From: Aspidapion aeneum
Taxonomy: Eukaryota; Arthropoda; Insecta; Coleoptera; Brentidae
Direction: 5' to 3'
Assembly: GCA_963576565.1 (NCBI GenBank)
Contig: OY755038.1
Span: 175,636,907 to 175,700,906, forward strand
Length of the DNA stretch: 64,000 nt
Below are positions 41,642 to 52,283 of this stretch, in pieces. Every line of letters starts with the position of its first letter. Position 1 is the first letter of the stretch. The translations under genes were made by a program, and so were the position numbers. The notes below the pieces were generated by a model. That model was not told the DNA's origin, searched no databases, and saw nothing but the letters and a program-made list of their open reading frames with translations.

Positions 41642-42274
41642 CTAAGAGGGCGTTTTAAGATGGTTTAATTCTTTGTCTAGATATTCAGTTTCGCAGATTC
41701 TTTTCGCCCTCCCTACCAATGTTCTTATTACCCCTTTTCGTTGGCACGGGTGGTGATTAGATGTGTTGTTTAGGTAGCGGTCTGTGTGAGTAGCTTTTCT
41801 GTATACGGTATGTCCTAGTCGTCCCTCTTTCCTCGTTACTAGTACGTCAAGGAATGCCAATTCTCTGTTGTTCTCTGTTTCCATTATAAATTGTATACTG
41901 GGGTGTATGCTGTTAATGTGGTTTAAACATTCATCAAGGCTGTCTCTACCACAAGGCCAAACGACAAAGGTGTCATCTACGGATCGAAACCAGACTTTGG
42001 GTATATGAGGGGCGCTATCCAACGCCTTCTCTTCTAGTTTCTCCATGAAAAAGTTCGCAATCACTGGCGATAAAGGGCTACCCATTGACACTCCATCGAT
42101 CTGTTCATAAATTTGTTCATTAAAGGTGAAATATGATGTTGTTAGGCAGATTTTAAACAGGTCGGTGATGTCCCTCGGAAATATGTGTTCCACTTCCTTC
42201 ATTGCCTCGGTTAAAGGTACCTTCGTAAACAAAGACACAACATCAAAGCTAACTAAGATGTCTTTCTCGTCCAT
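41642..42274 (-). CDS. Penelope reverse transcriptase core
   Basis: 210 codons with SFDVVSLFTKVPL (first Asp), GVSMGSPLSPVIANFFME, and FRSVDDTFVVW carrying the catalytic DD. AFLDVLVTRKEG and YRKATHTDRYLN follow, all hallmarks of Penelope RTs. It ends at a TAA (41642) after which coding similarity continues toward the nuclease in another frame. Confidence 0.92.
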   Translation of the reverse strand: MDEKDILVSFDVVSLFTKVPLTEAMKEVEHIFPRDITDLFKICLTTSYFTFNEQIYEQIDGVSMGSPLSPVIANFFMEKLEEKALDSAPHIPKVWFRSVDDTFVVWPCGRDSLDECLNHINSIHPSIQFIMETENNRELAFLDVLVTRKEGRLGHTVYRKATHTDRYLNNTSNHHPCQRKGVIRTLVGRAKRICETEYLDKELNHLKTPS

Positions 42275-42293
42275 GACGATGTTTTTGATCTTC

Positions 42294-42915
42294 TCAATGA
42301 AGTGGGTGGAGTCTTTTACATACGAATGTTAGTCCAATGTGGGGTTGCAAGAGGGAAGCAAGATGTTTAGCAAGTTTGTATGTTGGTGAGCCTATAGTAC
42401 TGACAATGGGGCGAAGAGGCACATCGTTTTTGTGGATTTTTGGTAGTCCATACAATCTCGGAGTCAGGGCTTCACTTTGGCATAGCATCTTCGTGACTGG
42501 GTCCTCCAATGAAGAAATCTTAATCAAGTGATTCACTTTTTTAATTGCGGGTTGTGTAGGATCTCTTTTTAGCTTCTTGTATGTTGAGGGTTCTAAAAGA
42601 TCAACCATCTTTCTGTTGTAGTCATCCCTGTTCAATACTACAGTGGCGTTTCCTTTGTAGGCAGGCAGTATCAGAATGTTTTCGTCCTTGTTGAGATCCT
42701 TAATGGCTTTTTCTTCCATCCTTGTAATGTTGGGTTTTGGTGGTTTGGCTTTTCGCAAAATCTGTGAACAGTCCGTGCGTATTTCTTCTGCCTGATCTTC
42801 GGGCAACTTTCTAACGGCAGATTCTAAATTGGCAATTATTTCCTCCTTGGGAACCTTTCTAGGTGCAACAGCAAAGTTTCCCCCTCTTGGTTTCTGAAGC
42901 CGGAAAATCGGGGAT
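42294..42915 (-). CDS. Penelope RT N-terminal region
   Basis: Frame from about 42915 (open from the truncation) to 42294. Includes NFAVAPRKVPKEEI, the block LILPAYKGNATVVLNRDDY, and LYGLPKIHKNDVPLRPIVS, the conserved Penelope RT N-terminus. A single-base shift near 42325 separates it from the RT core. Confidence 0.88.
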
Positions 42916-42942
42916 CCTCATATGAAAATCTAGATTTGAGTG

Positions 42943-43704
42943 TAAGTTACTACTACTACTATGTCCGTTTAGAACGTTTTTCTACGTTATCCGACGCCTA
43001 TTCTCCACCTCCTTCGATCCTGACAATCATCTTCCGTCAGGTTTTTTTGACTTATCATCATCTTTGGATTGACTGTTGCCATTCCAGTTTAGGACGCCCT
43101 CTTTTTCTGCGCTCTATTGGTTGCCATTCTAGGACCTGCTTTGGTAATCTTTCGTCTCTCATCCGTTGTACATGGCCGTACCATATCAGTTGCCTTTTAG
43201 TGATGTCATCCGTTATGCTTCCCTCGATTCCCATTCTTTCTTTTATGATCTAATTTCTTATATGATCTGTTCTAGATATTCTCATTGATCTTCTTATTGC
43301 ATCCATTTCGACACTTTTCATTTTTGCTTTGTATTTTTCTGTTACGCGACAAGTCCCTATTCCATACAACTGCGTGCTTTTCACCATTGTTTCATATATG
43401 TTAAATTTTACATTCTTTTTTATCTCTCTGCTCCATAAAATACTGTTAAGGCAACCAATAACCTTTTTTGCTTTTACTATTCTTTTTCCAGTTCTTTATA
43501 GTCTGATCCTGTCTTATCAAATGTGTCACCCAAGTATACATACTCATTGCATGGAGTGTTTGTCCATTTTCTAGTTCTAATTCACTTCATTCGTTTCCAA
43601 TACATGTGTCTTGTCCCCGTTCACTGTTAACCCCCACTTTTGGTATTCTTCCGTTAAGTTTCTCATCATATACTCCATGTCTTCTTTATCATCGGTCGCT
43701 AACA
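42943..43704 (-). pseudogene. RTE-type LINE, 3' part
   Basis: Minus-strand fragments read KEDMEYMMRNLTEEYQKWGL at 43680-43610 and, near the 3' end, an IWYGHVQRM / RRKRGRPKLEW series typical of the tail of RTE-clade RTs. The intervening text has several shifts. The 3' end is a short (AGT)n run (42951-42965), as RTE elements often end in simple repeats. The 5' side is interrupted by element X and seems to resume at 45189. Confidence 0.75.
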
Positions 43705-45188
43705 CACTAAACACAAAAACGTTTTAATAATGTCAAAATAATGTATAATTTAAAAACATAACGTTAGGTTGGATGTTAGTTCTAAAGTCATATTCATAGT
43801 GAAAAAGAAGCTTAATAACCCCTTTTCTGACGTTAGAAAAATAATATTATGTTTTTATAACGTTTTTTTAAAGTGTTTTTCGAACGTTAAAAAAATATTG
43901 ACTTTTAACATTGGAAAAGAAATGTTTTTTTTGACATTGAAAAATAAATGTTTTTTAACAATGAAAAAATATCTCTAAAGATAAGGTAACATAAATAAAA
44001 TTCTTTTATTTTGGAAATGCAGGGCAGCAACAGTCTGTTGAAGTTTTCGTGAACTCCACACTCAGTAAAGGAAATTCGGACCCGTAGCTCCTGAAAATAA
44101 AATTTAAAATTCTATGTAAACAATAATTTTGTGGTAAGTGCCTCGCTACGCACGAAGCATTAATTTGGTCCCACTGCGAGGCTTGCGAATTCTGCCTCAA
44201 ATGCATACGCGGCTTAAGGTCCGGCGGCTAATCATTCGCGGTTAATTGTCGCATTCCCTGTCTGATTAGCTATAACGTTAGGTATGCGATATTTCATACA
44301 AAACCATTTTTTTTTCTTTTGTTTACTTTCTTACCTTAGGTTGTGGTGCTTCATTTAGATCACTGCATATAGTCTAAATTATTTGTCATTTGTAATGACG
44401 TCACCAGGTGAGTAAAAAAACGTATGGCGTAGATATTTTTGCCAATCAATGTTTTTTAATTGACAGTGACGGATACTTCACATAACCAATTACCTACCTA
44501 TTTAAATCATAGACACTACTTTTTTTTTAAAGTTTATTGTCACCGCTGTTTATAATATACTAAACAAAGATAAACAAAAATGACGTCATTACAAATGGGT
44601 ATAATTTGAACTATACCCATATGTTGCTCTTTAACTACACCATCTTTCCCACACAACTGAAGTAATATTCCTATCCAAATAAATATTCACTATCATTATT
44701 AATAATTGTTTTAATTTGCCATGTTTGTTTCTACAAAAGGTAAATATTGTAACCAAAATTGCACCAAGCGTAACTGCTATCGACTCGTATGAACTCGCAA
44801 CGAAATGCAACTAAACATGGCGATGGTCCGTTCTCGTAGTGGAACTATGCGGCGGTGCCCTCTATAGAATAATTTTTTTTAATGTTTAAAAAACAAAACA
44901 TTTATTATCTTGATATATCTTAAATTCAACGTTAGAAATGAGATCAAGGAAAAACATTATAAAAATAACCATATATTGATGGTATTATTTTTAATGTTAG
45001 TGAAATTATGGTTTTTTTAATGCTGGTTTCTTAACGTTATTCAGAAATATATTTTTGGTAATGCTTTTACATAAAATTTTCGTTAGGATTTTTTACATGT
45101 TTTTTTAATGTCAGAAGTTGACTTAATTTTAATACAAATTTGTGTTTTCAACATTTATTTAACGTTTTTTACGATTTTGTGCTTAGTG
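43705..45188. mobile_element. DNA element X (1.48 kb), inserted in an RTE LINE
   Basis: Ends CACTAAACACAAAAACGTT (43705) and, in complement, CACTAAGCACAAAATCG (ending 45188) form terminal inverted repeats. Subterminal regions on both sides are rich in AACGTTA-type repeats. The centre includes a GC-richer piece (44160-44262) resembling foldback tip repeats, and a nested MITE. No transposase is recognised. A partial copy is at 12045-12410. I find no clear target duplication. Confidence 0.65.
44367..44616. mobile_element. Small MITE with mirrored TGACGTCA sites
   Basis: ATAGTCTAAATT...CATTTGTAATGACGTCA at 44367-44403 mirrors TGACGTCATTACAAATG...AATTTGAACTAT at 44581-44616. Both arms carry TGACGTCA, the CRE/ATF palindrome. 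About 250 bp long; nested in element X. Confidence 0.7.
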
Positions 45189-45290
45189 GGAAGTTGTGTT
45201 CCCATGCCGTGTACTTTGCGTTTCCAGTTTTTTAGAGCTACTGCGATATATATTTTTTTAAGTAAGTTACTACCATGCAAAATATTTAAA
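45189..45290 (-). pseudogene. RTE LINE fragment upstream of element X
   Basis: Minus strand reads IYIAVALKNWKRKVHGMG, matching the RT segment that precedes the FADD box in RTE elements. Together with 43704 and below it suggests element X inserted in, and possibly removed, the catalytic box. The assignment rests on a short match. Confidence 0.5.
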
Positions 45291-45821
45291 AAATGTACCC
45301 TTTTCATCGAAGAAATATTATATAAATGTTATTTCCTTGATGCCTCTTTGTAGCTTTATTTTACAAATTTACTCTACTATCTGCTTTGTTATATAGAATG
45401 ACAAAATACAATTTTCGTTTTTTCGAGCAAAGTAAACAGTACTATTTTGAATAGAAAATAGGAAAATTCCATTTGCTCCACTTTACTTCTAAAAGCCTTT
45501 CTTTGTTCTTTGTCTTTGTTTTTAATAAAGCTAGCCATAAGACTAGGAATTGCTAAAAAGCACGAACTTCTTGGGTACATTACGACGGAAGTGAAGTTAA
45601 AATGCCTATTAACTTTGCTGTCATCGAAGTTGCAAGAAATCGGGAAAAGACAGCCTCGCTTTTTAACGTGAATCAATGAATACACGTATTCTTTGTGTGA
45701 ATTCAAAATTTAAATCTTATTTGGAATTTTAATTTTAGTAATAGCGCACGGTAAAATATCCCAAAGTAAAACTTTTACATAAGCTGAGCAACAAAAATTG
45801 GTTAAAATAACTTAACAACGT
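45291..45821. other. Interval without recognised gene
   Basis: The 105-codon frame 45389-45706 (-) has no known domain and ordinary AT-rich composition; probably chance. Confidence 0.4.
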
Positions 45822-46003
45822 TTGCCAAATGAAAATAATGCAAGATTTTATTTAAACCGTAAACAACAATTACAAACCAGGAAACGCACAGGAAACTTTT
45901 TTATTAATGTTCCGTTCTTTAAATTCAACCCTGTTTTGGAATAATTGTTGTTTACGGTTTGAGTAAAACCTTATTACACTTTAATAAAAATTATTATTGG
46001 CAA
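45822..46003. mobile_element. Small MITE (TTGCCAA tips)
   Basis: TTGCCAAATGAAAATAA and AAACCGTAAACAACAATTA on the left are mirrored at 45930-46003. About 180 bp with a unique centre. Confidence 0.7.
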
Positions 46004-46315
46004 ATCGCCCATTGTGATTAGAAATTTTAACCCATAAAAAGTGATCTCATGCTTTCAGACGGGCTTTTTTTTTCATCTATTTTTGTCCATCAGTGGATTT
46101 GCGATGCCAGCAGTTGGTTGACAGCTGACATATATCATCAAAACCCGACACGTTTTCTCGCGCCCAACTGTTTTAAAAAAGTTTTAAAACAGTGACGTAC
46201 CGTTTGACGTCATTGGTTTGATAAGTTTGTGCCTAACTTCGCTCACCCCTTCAGGGGTCCGATTCCCGACAATACAAAATGTGAGTGTTCTATTATGGAG
46301 CGGGAATAATCTTAT

Positions 46316-46451
46316 GTCGGGTGTCCATTAAGCGTATTATCTGAGCGGATTTTTCTTTTCTTGGGCTCTGATTGGTTGATTAAAAAAATTGTACCAATCA
46401 AGGCGTGAGAAAAAAAAATCCGCGCGAATAACACGCTCAATGGACAGCCGG
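46316..46451. mobile_element. Palindromic MITE, about 136 bp
   Basis: GGTGTCCATTAAGCGTATTA...GAGCGGATTTTT mirrors AAAAATCCGCGCGAATAACA...TCAATGGACAGCC. Nearly loopless hairpin of about 65-bp arms with a GATTGGT/ACCAATC pair at the centre. Confidence 0.75.
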
Positions 46452-46472
46452 CTTTATCCTATACCTCGTTAT

Positions 46473-46751
46473 TAGGGACTTATTAGGGACTTTTGCAATA
46501 AAGCCAGGCAGTAATTGTGCCGGGCACTATTCTGTCTGTTTCTCATTATATCTTTCAAAATTAGACCTTTGTGTATTATCAGAGCCGGAATTAATAGTAC
46601 CGCAATTATTAATGGAAAATAAACGACTGGATTTATAAATTCGACTTTGGTATGTCAATTTTGAAAGAAGAACTATCATTTTTGAATGGAAAACTATCTG
46701 AATAGTGCCCGGCACTATTACTGCCTGGCCTTATCGCAATAAGTCCCTATT
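46473..46751. mobile_element. MITE copy 2, same family as 32386-32665
   Basis: Same TAGGGAC ends, GCCAGGCA and GTGCCGGGCACTAT blocks, and central GACTGGATTT.TAAATTCGAC. The left tip has a short duplication of TTAGGGACTTA. Divergence from copy 1 suggests the family is not very young. Confidence 0.9.
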
Positions 46752-46849
46752 AACACGGATCTCCTAACAAATTTGTGGTTGCGTCTTACTGAATTTTCGA
46801 AAAAAAAAAATTTTTACGGTGCCAGATTTATAAAGGGTATGGCTGGGTG

Positions 46850-49800
46850 TGTAACATTTTAATTTTGCCATTGAAATATCTTATATTTATCGATAATTAA
46901 AATATGAGGGCACTTCGCTCCACATAATATTGCGTAATATAAATAAAACAAAAAATATTTTACCATAAAAATATTACCTTTATTGCTTTAAAATAATTCT
47001 TGTTACAATTTCTCTAACTGGTTACATTTATAAATTTCCTCACTTCAACGTCCACATTCTAGTCCACTCTTTTCTGTCTGATTTTAGTTTTTGTTCTCCA
47101 TAAAATAATTTTCTCTTTATTTATTTGTCCCCTTCTTTACCTAAAAGCAAATAATAATCTGTTATTACTTAAATTACCTGGAAATAATTAGTAAAACCTA
47201 TCTATACACAAAATTATCTATTTGTGCTCTTTACTTTTCTAGTACTCATCATTTTATCTAGAAATCTTTTTTTTCTTATCTAGCTAGAAATAGTCAATTT
47301 TCTATGATCTATGGTTCTTCTACATAGTTTTAGCTATTAAGTTAGTCCATTTATTTTGTAATCCCTTCTCTGCCTTATTTAGCTTTTTATAAAATTTATT
47401 CTAGCTTAAAAACATCGCCTAAAACAAAACAGATAATTAATTTACCTATTTGTCTATTTTATTTATGTTAAAATGGTACCTACCTAATTAATTGTTCCAG
47501 GGTGATCCAGTTTACAATCCATTTCTACTCATTTAACACTTTGCTTGCCAATTGTCTATCCTATTTTCTATGAATTGTTTTCTATTCTCCTAGGTCTTCT
47601 TTTATCTATTTTATTGTCTAGGATTAGTGTAGCAATCCTGTGTATGCTTTGCTTTCATTTACTAAAACCAGAAAATATTTTTATTGATTTTAAGTTGATT
47701 GATTGATTGTTAGATTTCCTAGATTAATCTATTTTCCTATCCTAGACTTACCTTAGACTATTTTATTTATCCTATTTGAAGATGAGTACCGACACTGCCA
47801 CTGGTTAATTTTTCCAAGCCTTAGTGATTTTTTCCATTAATTAATAATCGAATTTTCCACAAGCGATTTATTGATATGTAAATAAATATTTGAAAACAGT
47901 TATTTTAACCCTAATTTACGACACCTGTGTATTGGGACACACAAATAAATTCTATTTTTGGAAAATCTTGGATCAAAATGCGGCGTTGCCTAATCACTTC
48001 AGATGAAATTCCTGGGATGGGAATTTATATAATATATTTTCATTATTTTAATTAGTTGCTCTGTAACTAGGACTTGGGTTCTATTTTCATAAAAATAAGT
48101 TGTTTCTCAAGGGTTTTTCACTTAAATTATCTATTCAGCCCTTTGCAGTAGAATTGATAGTATTTATATAACTTGGCAGCATCTCTTTAATGGTATTTCC
48201 TATCTTTCTCTTCTCCTCATTTTCCCCATAAATCTATCTCTCTCATTTTGAGGCGCAGAGAGCTCCATAATTTTCGCCACTTTTGGAAGTGGAAAATATT
48301 TATTTCTTGTCCTGTCCCATTCGTATGGAACAGAAAAGGATGGCTAGATATTTTCTTTTGATTTATTGGTTTACTTTACTTTTCTCCTGATTTCTTGATT
48401 TTTTGTTTTGTTTAATGTGTAAGAAAGTAAAAGTAATATTTTTAAGTCCTTCTTTAGGTTAGTTTAAGATATAATTGATTTTGATGTTAGTATCCAAAGA
48501 CGCCATGGGTGTCGCCACTAATTTTCGCTCTTGTCATTTTTCCTTAGGAAAAAGGACGTATCTTTTTTACCATCTGCAGTCGTCCTGTGAGGAGTAAAAT
48601 TTTATATTCGACCATTATCTGGGTCATCATATCGGATTCATTAAAATTTTATTCCAAATTGCAACAAGCTTCTCGTGATATTCACTTGGTGGTATTTATT
48701 TTGGTGATTGCGCGTTGCATTGCTTCGTCAGGATTTTTCTTTGGACAACGAACTGCATGTGAGCTGTAAGAAACGCAGCTTCTGACCCTCTTAACAGCAC
48801 TTGAGGTAAATGAATTTCTATTTATTTTATCAGGTTTAATTTTTCGGTAGATATTTTATTTTGTGTTTTTGGTCACAATTATCTATTTTAAAGTTGACTT
48901 TCATTATAAAAAAATTTATCAGAATTAAAATAATAATATAACAAGGCAGTGTTCCTTTTTTTTTTTAATTAAATCTTGATACAGTTAGATTTATATTTTT
49001 TTTCTTACACCTTTTGCACAAAATAATTATTTGCCTGTGTGCATATAAATTTTATTAAAGATTATAAATAATCATTTTTATTAGGAAAATTCAGCTAAAT
49101 AAAATTAAATGAAAAATGTCAATTTAAAATTAAACTAAATATTCACTTATATCTTTTTACAATAAAAAAAAAGAAATATAAAATTCTTTCATAAAAAAAA
49201 ATATATATTTATTTTATTATAATAACATTTAGAAAAAAAGGACAAAAACACCACAAACAAAATAAAACATCCTCCTGATGGTTTTGCCTACATAACTTGA
49301 TCTTTGTAGGGTTCTTTGGACTGGTTCTCTGGACTGGTTCTTTCAACTGGTTCTTCCAACTAGTTCCAGCTACGGGTGCTTTGACTAGCACTTCTACAAA
49401 TTTTCAAACCGAGTGGTTTTTGTACACCGTTTCCTGTAACTACCTGTCAGATTCTTCAATGGCCTTACCACACCTGATTTTTAACTAAGATATTCCTATG
49501 ATTATTCAGTCGGACGAGCGAAAAAGATGCCCATGCGACATTTTGGCTTTTGGTATGATCTAACCTTTTAATTATTCTAGCTTTCGTTAATTACAATTTT
49601 AATTAATTTATAATTAAATTATTATCAGTTAACTTTAGTAATAAGTTACGAACCGCCTTTCCTTTTTCATTTAAATTAATTTATCAGTTTTGAACTTATA
49701 GTAATGCGTTTAAGTTTAGGTGTTTTGCTAATTATCATGGCTATTTTCGGGAGCCATTTGTGTAACTAGGTCCTTAACAATTTTACGGTAAATGTAAACC

Positions 49801-50369
49801 AATGGTGATCACTATTAGGTAACAAATCCTAGGTTTAAGGATAATCATTATTACATAACAAATTAGACTTAAATAATTATTTTGCAATCATTACATCATC
49901 TTTTATTTTGTACTATGCAGCGGTTGATTAATTAAAAAGGGAAATTTTACTTTAACTCTGCCTAATCTTATTACTGCTCCATTACCCCTAATTCATTATT
50001 AAAAAGAGTTAGAAATTATATTATTCAATTATGATGACTGGTAATTTTGATCATAGGAATAAATAAAAGGCAAGTCCATGATTTCGTTATATAGATTGTA
50101 CTGTCTTATTCCTAATAGAGTTCCTCTTAGAATCTGAGGAGATTGGAGAAGGTCTTGCAACTTCCTGGCGCCATATTTTAAGTGTGCTCCTCTTATTTAT
50201 TTACCGCTCTCTCGAACCCCCCCACCGCTCTCGAACTCTGAGCACTACGGGCAAACACAATTGCACGCTCGCAGCTCTATTTGGATAAAACGGATGCTAT
50301 TTTCGAATTTGACTTATTTTAACTTTTATTTTTGTAAACAAATTTTAAAACCAAAAATGGGCGCGGCCA
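46850..50369 (+). repeat. Gypsy 5' LTR (about 3.5 kb)
   Basis: Starts TGTAACATTTT. The end is set at CCA just three bases before the primer site. Its first 2.35 kb aligns to 56143-58465 at high identity with a few indels (for example a 55-bp block near 48125-48180 absent from the other copy). The last 1.17 kb has no partner because the 3' LTR is truncated. No convincing ORF lies within. Confidence 0.82.
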
Positions 50370-50373
50370 TTTT

Positions 50374-50391
50374 TGGCGCCCAACGTGGGGC
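50374..50391 (+). promoter_or_regulatory. Gypsy primer-binding site, tRNA-Lys
   Basis: TGGCGCCCAACGTGGGGC is complementary to the 3' end of metazoan tRNA-Lys(CUU), which ends GCCCCACGTTGGGCGCCA. Eighteen of eighteen bases match from memory of that tRNA. Confidence 0.88.
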
Positions 50392-51378
50392 ACATGCACA
50401 GTAAGTTTTTTTAAAAACAATAATACGTTTTTACACAGAAAAAACCTTGAATATTTTTTCTATAAAAAAATAATTGAATGAGATCATAACTTGACTTGAT
50501 TATTTTATTAGCCAAAATCAATTGCTTACTTTTCAGGATCCCCCGCGCATGCGCAGCAATTTTTTTGCTTGCGCAGTAGATTTATTTGAAAATTTATTTT
50601 ATAATTTTTTTTTGATTTGAAACTTGGTACTTATGTATTTATTTGATATTATTATATGCTGTGATATGACTCACTGCTTGAGTAAGTAACTTAAGTTTGC
50701 ACATGCGCAGTAAAGTTTTTTTACTTTGCCCTTTTATGCATCTTACAGTCTTAGTGATATAAATATAGTAATTATTGATTACTGTTTGCCCAATATTGTA
50801 CCTATACCTTAAGTGGCGCAACCCTGTATTTATACGCATGCGCTGTATTATTTTCCCCTTTCCCTTGATTTAATTTGCGTGTTTCTTGCTAATTATAATT
50901 TTAATTAATCAAAAAGAAGAAAGGGGACTATCCTTGTTTTTGACTAATTCTCTTTAAAATTTAGTTAAATTAGATTTGAAGTCTCGCGCGTGCGCAGAAG
51001 CTAACTCATTTATTACAAGAGATTTTTAAGTGCAGCTTTTGCGGTTCACTTTTCAAAAAAAGATTCAGCATTGCTTCAACCCTACGCTAAAATATTCCGT
51101 CACTTTTGACGCATGCGCAATAACAAATTTAGCATTTTAGCTAATTTAATTTAAAAATTAATTAAAAGCATTACTTCTTTTTGTAAACTTTTGTAAATAA
51201 AATTTTATTTTTAAGTTATTTTGCGTGCGTGCGCAGTAGTTTAATACTGAGTCACATAACGTATAATTAATTTTTTTTTTGTATTTGCACGATTCTTTTT
51301 GGTATTTGAAGGCTAATTTTAAATAGTTTATGCGGAATTAGTTTTTTTGATGTTTGTGCCAGTGGACTTAAAAAAAAC
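50391..51378 (+). promoter_or_regulatory. Gypsy leader with seven NRF-1-like palindromes
   Basis: The 5' leader is AT-rich except for GC-rich islands of GCGCATGCGCAG type at 50391, 50545, 50700, 50834, 50986, 51109 and 51226. Spacing is 114-157 bp. The strongest (50545-50556, 50834-50845, 50986-50997) match the NRF-1 / Ewg consensus YGCGCAYGCGCR closely; 50391 and 50700 differ by one to three bases. The islands are not spread through the LTR. Possible roles are enhancer, insulator or packaging signal. Confidence 0.75.
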
Positions 51379-52269
51379 ATGGATTATAAAATGAAGATTG
51401 ATCATTTAAGGAAGCCTCAACTCCAGTGGGAGCTGAAGTCACGTGGCTTACCTACTGAAGACACCGCTACTGTAGAACAAATGAAGACGGCGCTTCGGCT
51501 ACTTCTAAAATTGAAAAAGAAATCTAAATTTATGACTTCTCCTGTATATATTTTTGATTTCGAAGACGAAGAAAAGTATATTAGTGACAGCGTAAAAGAG
51601 ATTACCCCACTAATGAAATCATTTGCTGGTGATCAAGCTAAAGTAAAATTTCAGCGCTTGCAGTCCAGATTGGTACACTTTCTTAACAGAATAAATAAAA
51701 TAACGAATGAAAAATTATCAGAGGACCAGATTAAAATAAAATCAAATTTATTATTGGAAATCCTAGCAGCCATGGACGCTTTGGAAAAGTGCACTAAGCA
51801 AGATCCTGATTTAAGTGTCCTTATGGATAATGCACATCTCGGCTCTGAATCTGAAGAGGACCGAGCTTCTACCAGTTCTCGTAATCAAAACTTTGCTAGA
51901 AATACTCCACCTGCTGCGGTACCGTCTACCTCCAATACTAACCCATCCTTCATGAACAAATCACAGCAAATTGATAAATGGGGAATTAAGTTTAATGGCA
52001 ACACAAAAGTTATGTCTGTACACAGTTTTTTGGAGCGAGTAGAAGAACTTAGGATAGCTCGACATGTTACCGAAGCACAACTTTTTGAATCTGCTACTGA
52101 TTTATTTGAATCTAAAGGCACTGAGTGGTATAGATCGAACAAAAGTCGTTGTAAGACTTGGAAAGAATTATGTAATTTGCTCAGAAAACATTATGAAGAC
52201 CCAGACTATAAACCATTTCTCTTTAAACAAATTTTGGATCGCACTCAGGATCCTCAGAGTCAATTGTAA
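51379..52269 (+). CDS. Gypsy gag, N-terminal part
   Basis: 296 codons from ATG 51379. A SAP-like segment comes first (LRKPQLQWELKSRGLPTEDT, residues 10-40). A charged region and Ser-rich linker follow, then the capsid-like domain FLERVEELRIARHVTEAQLF ... WKELCNLLRKHYEDPDYK. A one-base loss near 52265 creates the stop; the frame continues at 52284. A SAP-like gag N-terminus is unusual, although it occurs in some insect gypsy families. Confidence 0.87.
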   Translation: MDYKMKIDHLRKPQLQWELKSRGLPTEDTATVEQMKTALRLLLKLKKKSKFMTSPVYIFDFEDEEKYISDSVKEITPLMKSFAGDQAKVKFQRLQSRLVHFLNRINKITNEKLSEDQIKIKSNLLLEILAAMDALEKCTKQDPDLSVLMDNAHLGSESEEDRASTSSRNQNFARNTPPAAVPSTSNTNPSFMNKSQQIDKWGIKFNGNTKVMSVHSFLERVEELRIARHVTEAQLFESATDLFESKGTEWYRSNKSRCKTWKELCNLLRKHYEDPDYKPFLFKQILDRTQDPQSQL

Positions 52270-52283
52270 GTTATCTTACTGAC

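Larger units (their letters stand above)
40840..42930 (-). mobile_element. Penelope-like element (5'-truncated)
   Basis: Minus-strand element with a Penelope-type RT, then a GIY-YIG endonuclease region, then a hammerhead-like motif near its 3' side. It starts abruptly about 42930, next to the (ACT)n tail of an RTE LINE. Penelope elements are a retroelement class distinct from LINEs and LTR elements, and their RT is related to telomerase. Confidence 0.9.

Noticed and set aside
42936..43574. Plus-strand frames at 42936-43253 and 43329-43574
   Set aside because: Antisense to the RTE LINE remnant, whose minus-strand motifs are recognisable.
49209..49488. Frames within the gypsy 5' LTR, including a repeated ACTGGTTCTT phrase
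   Set aside because: The short low-complexity repeat makes open frames on both strands; no coding evidence.
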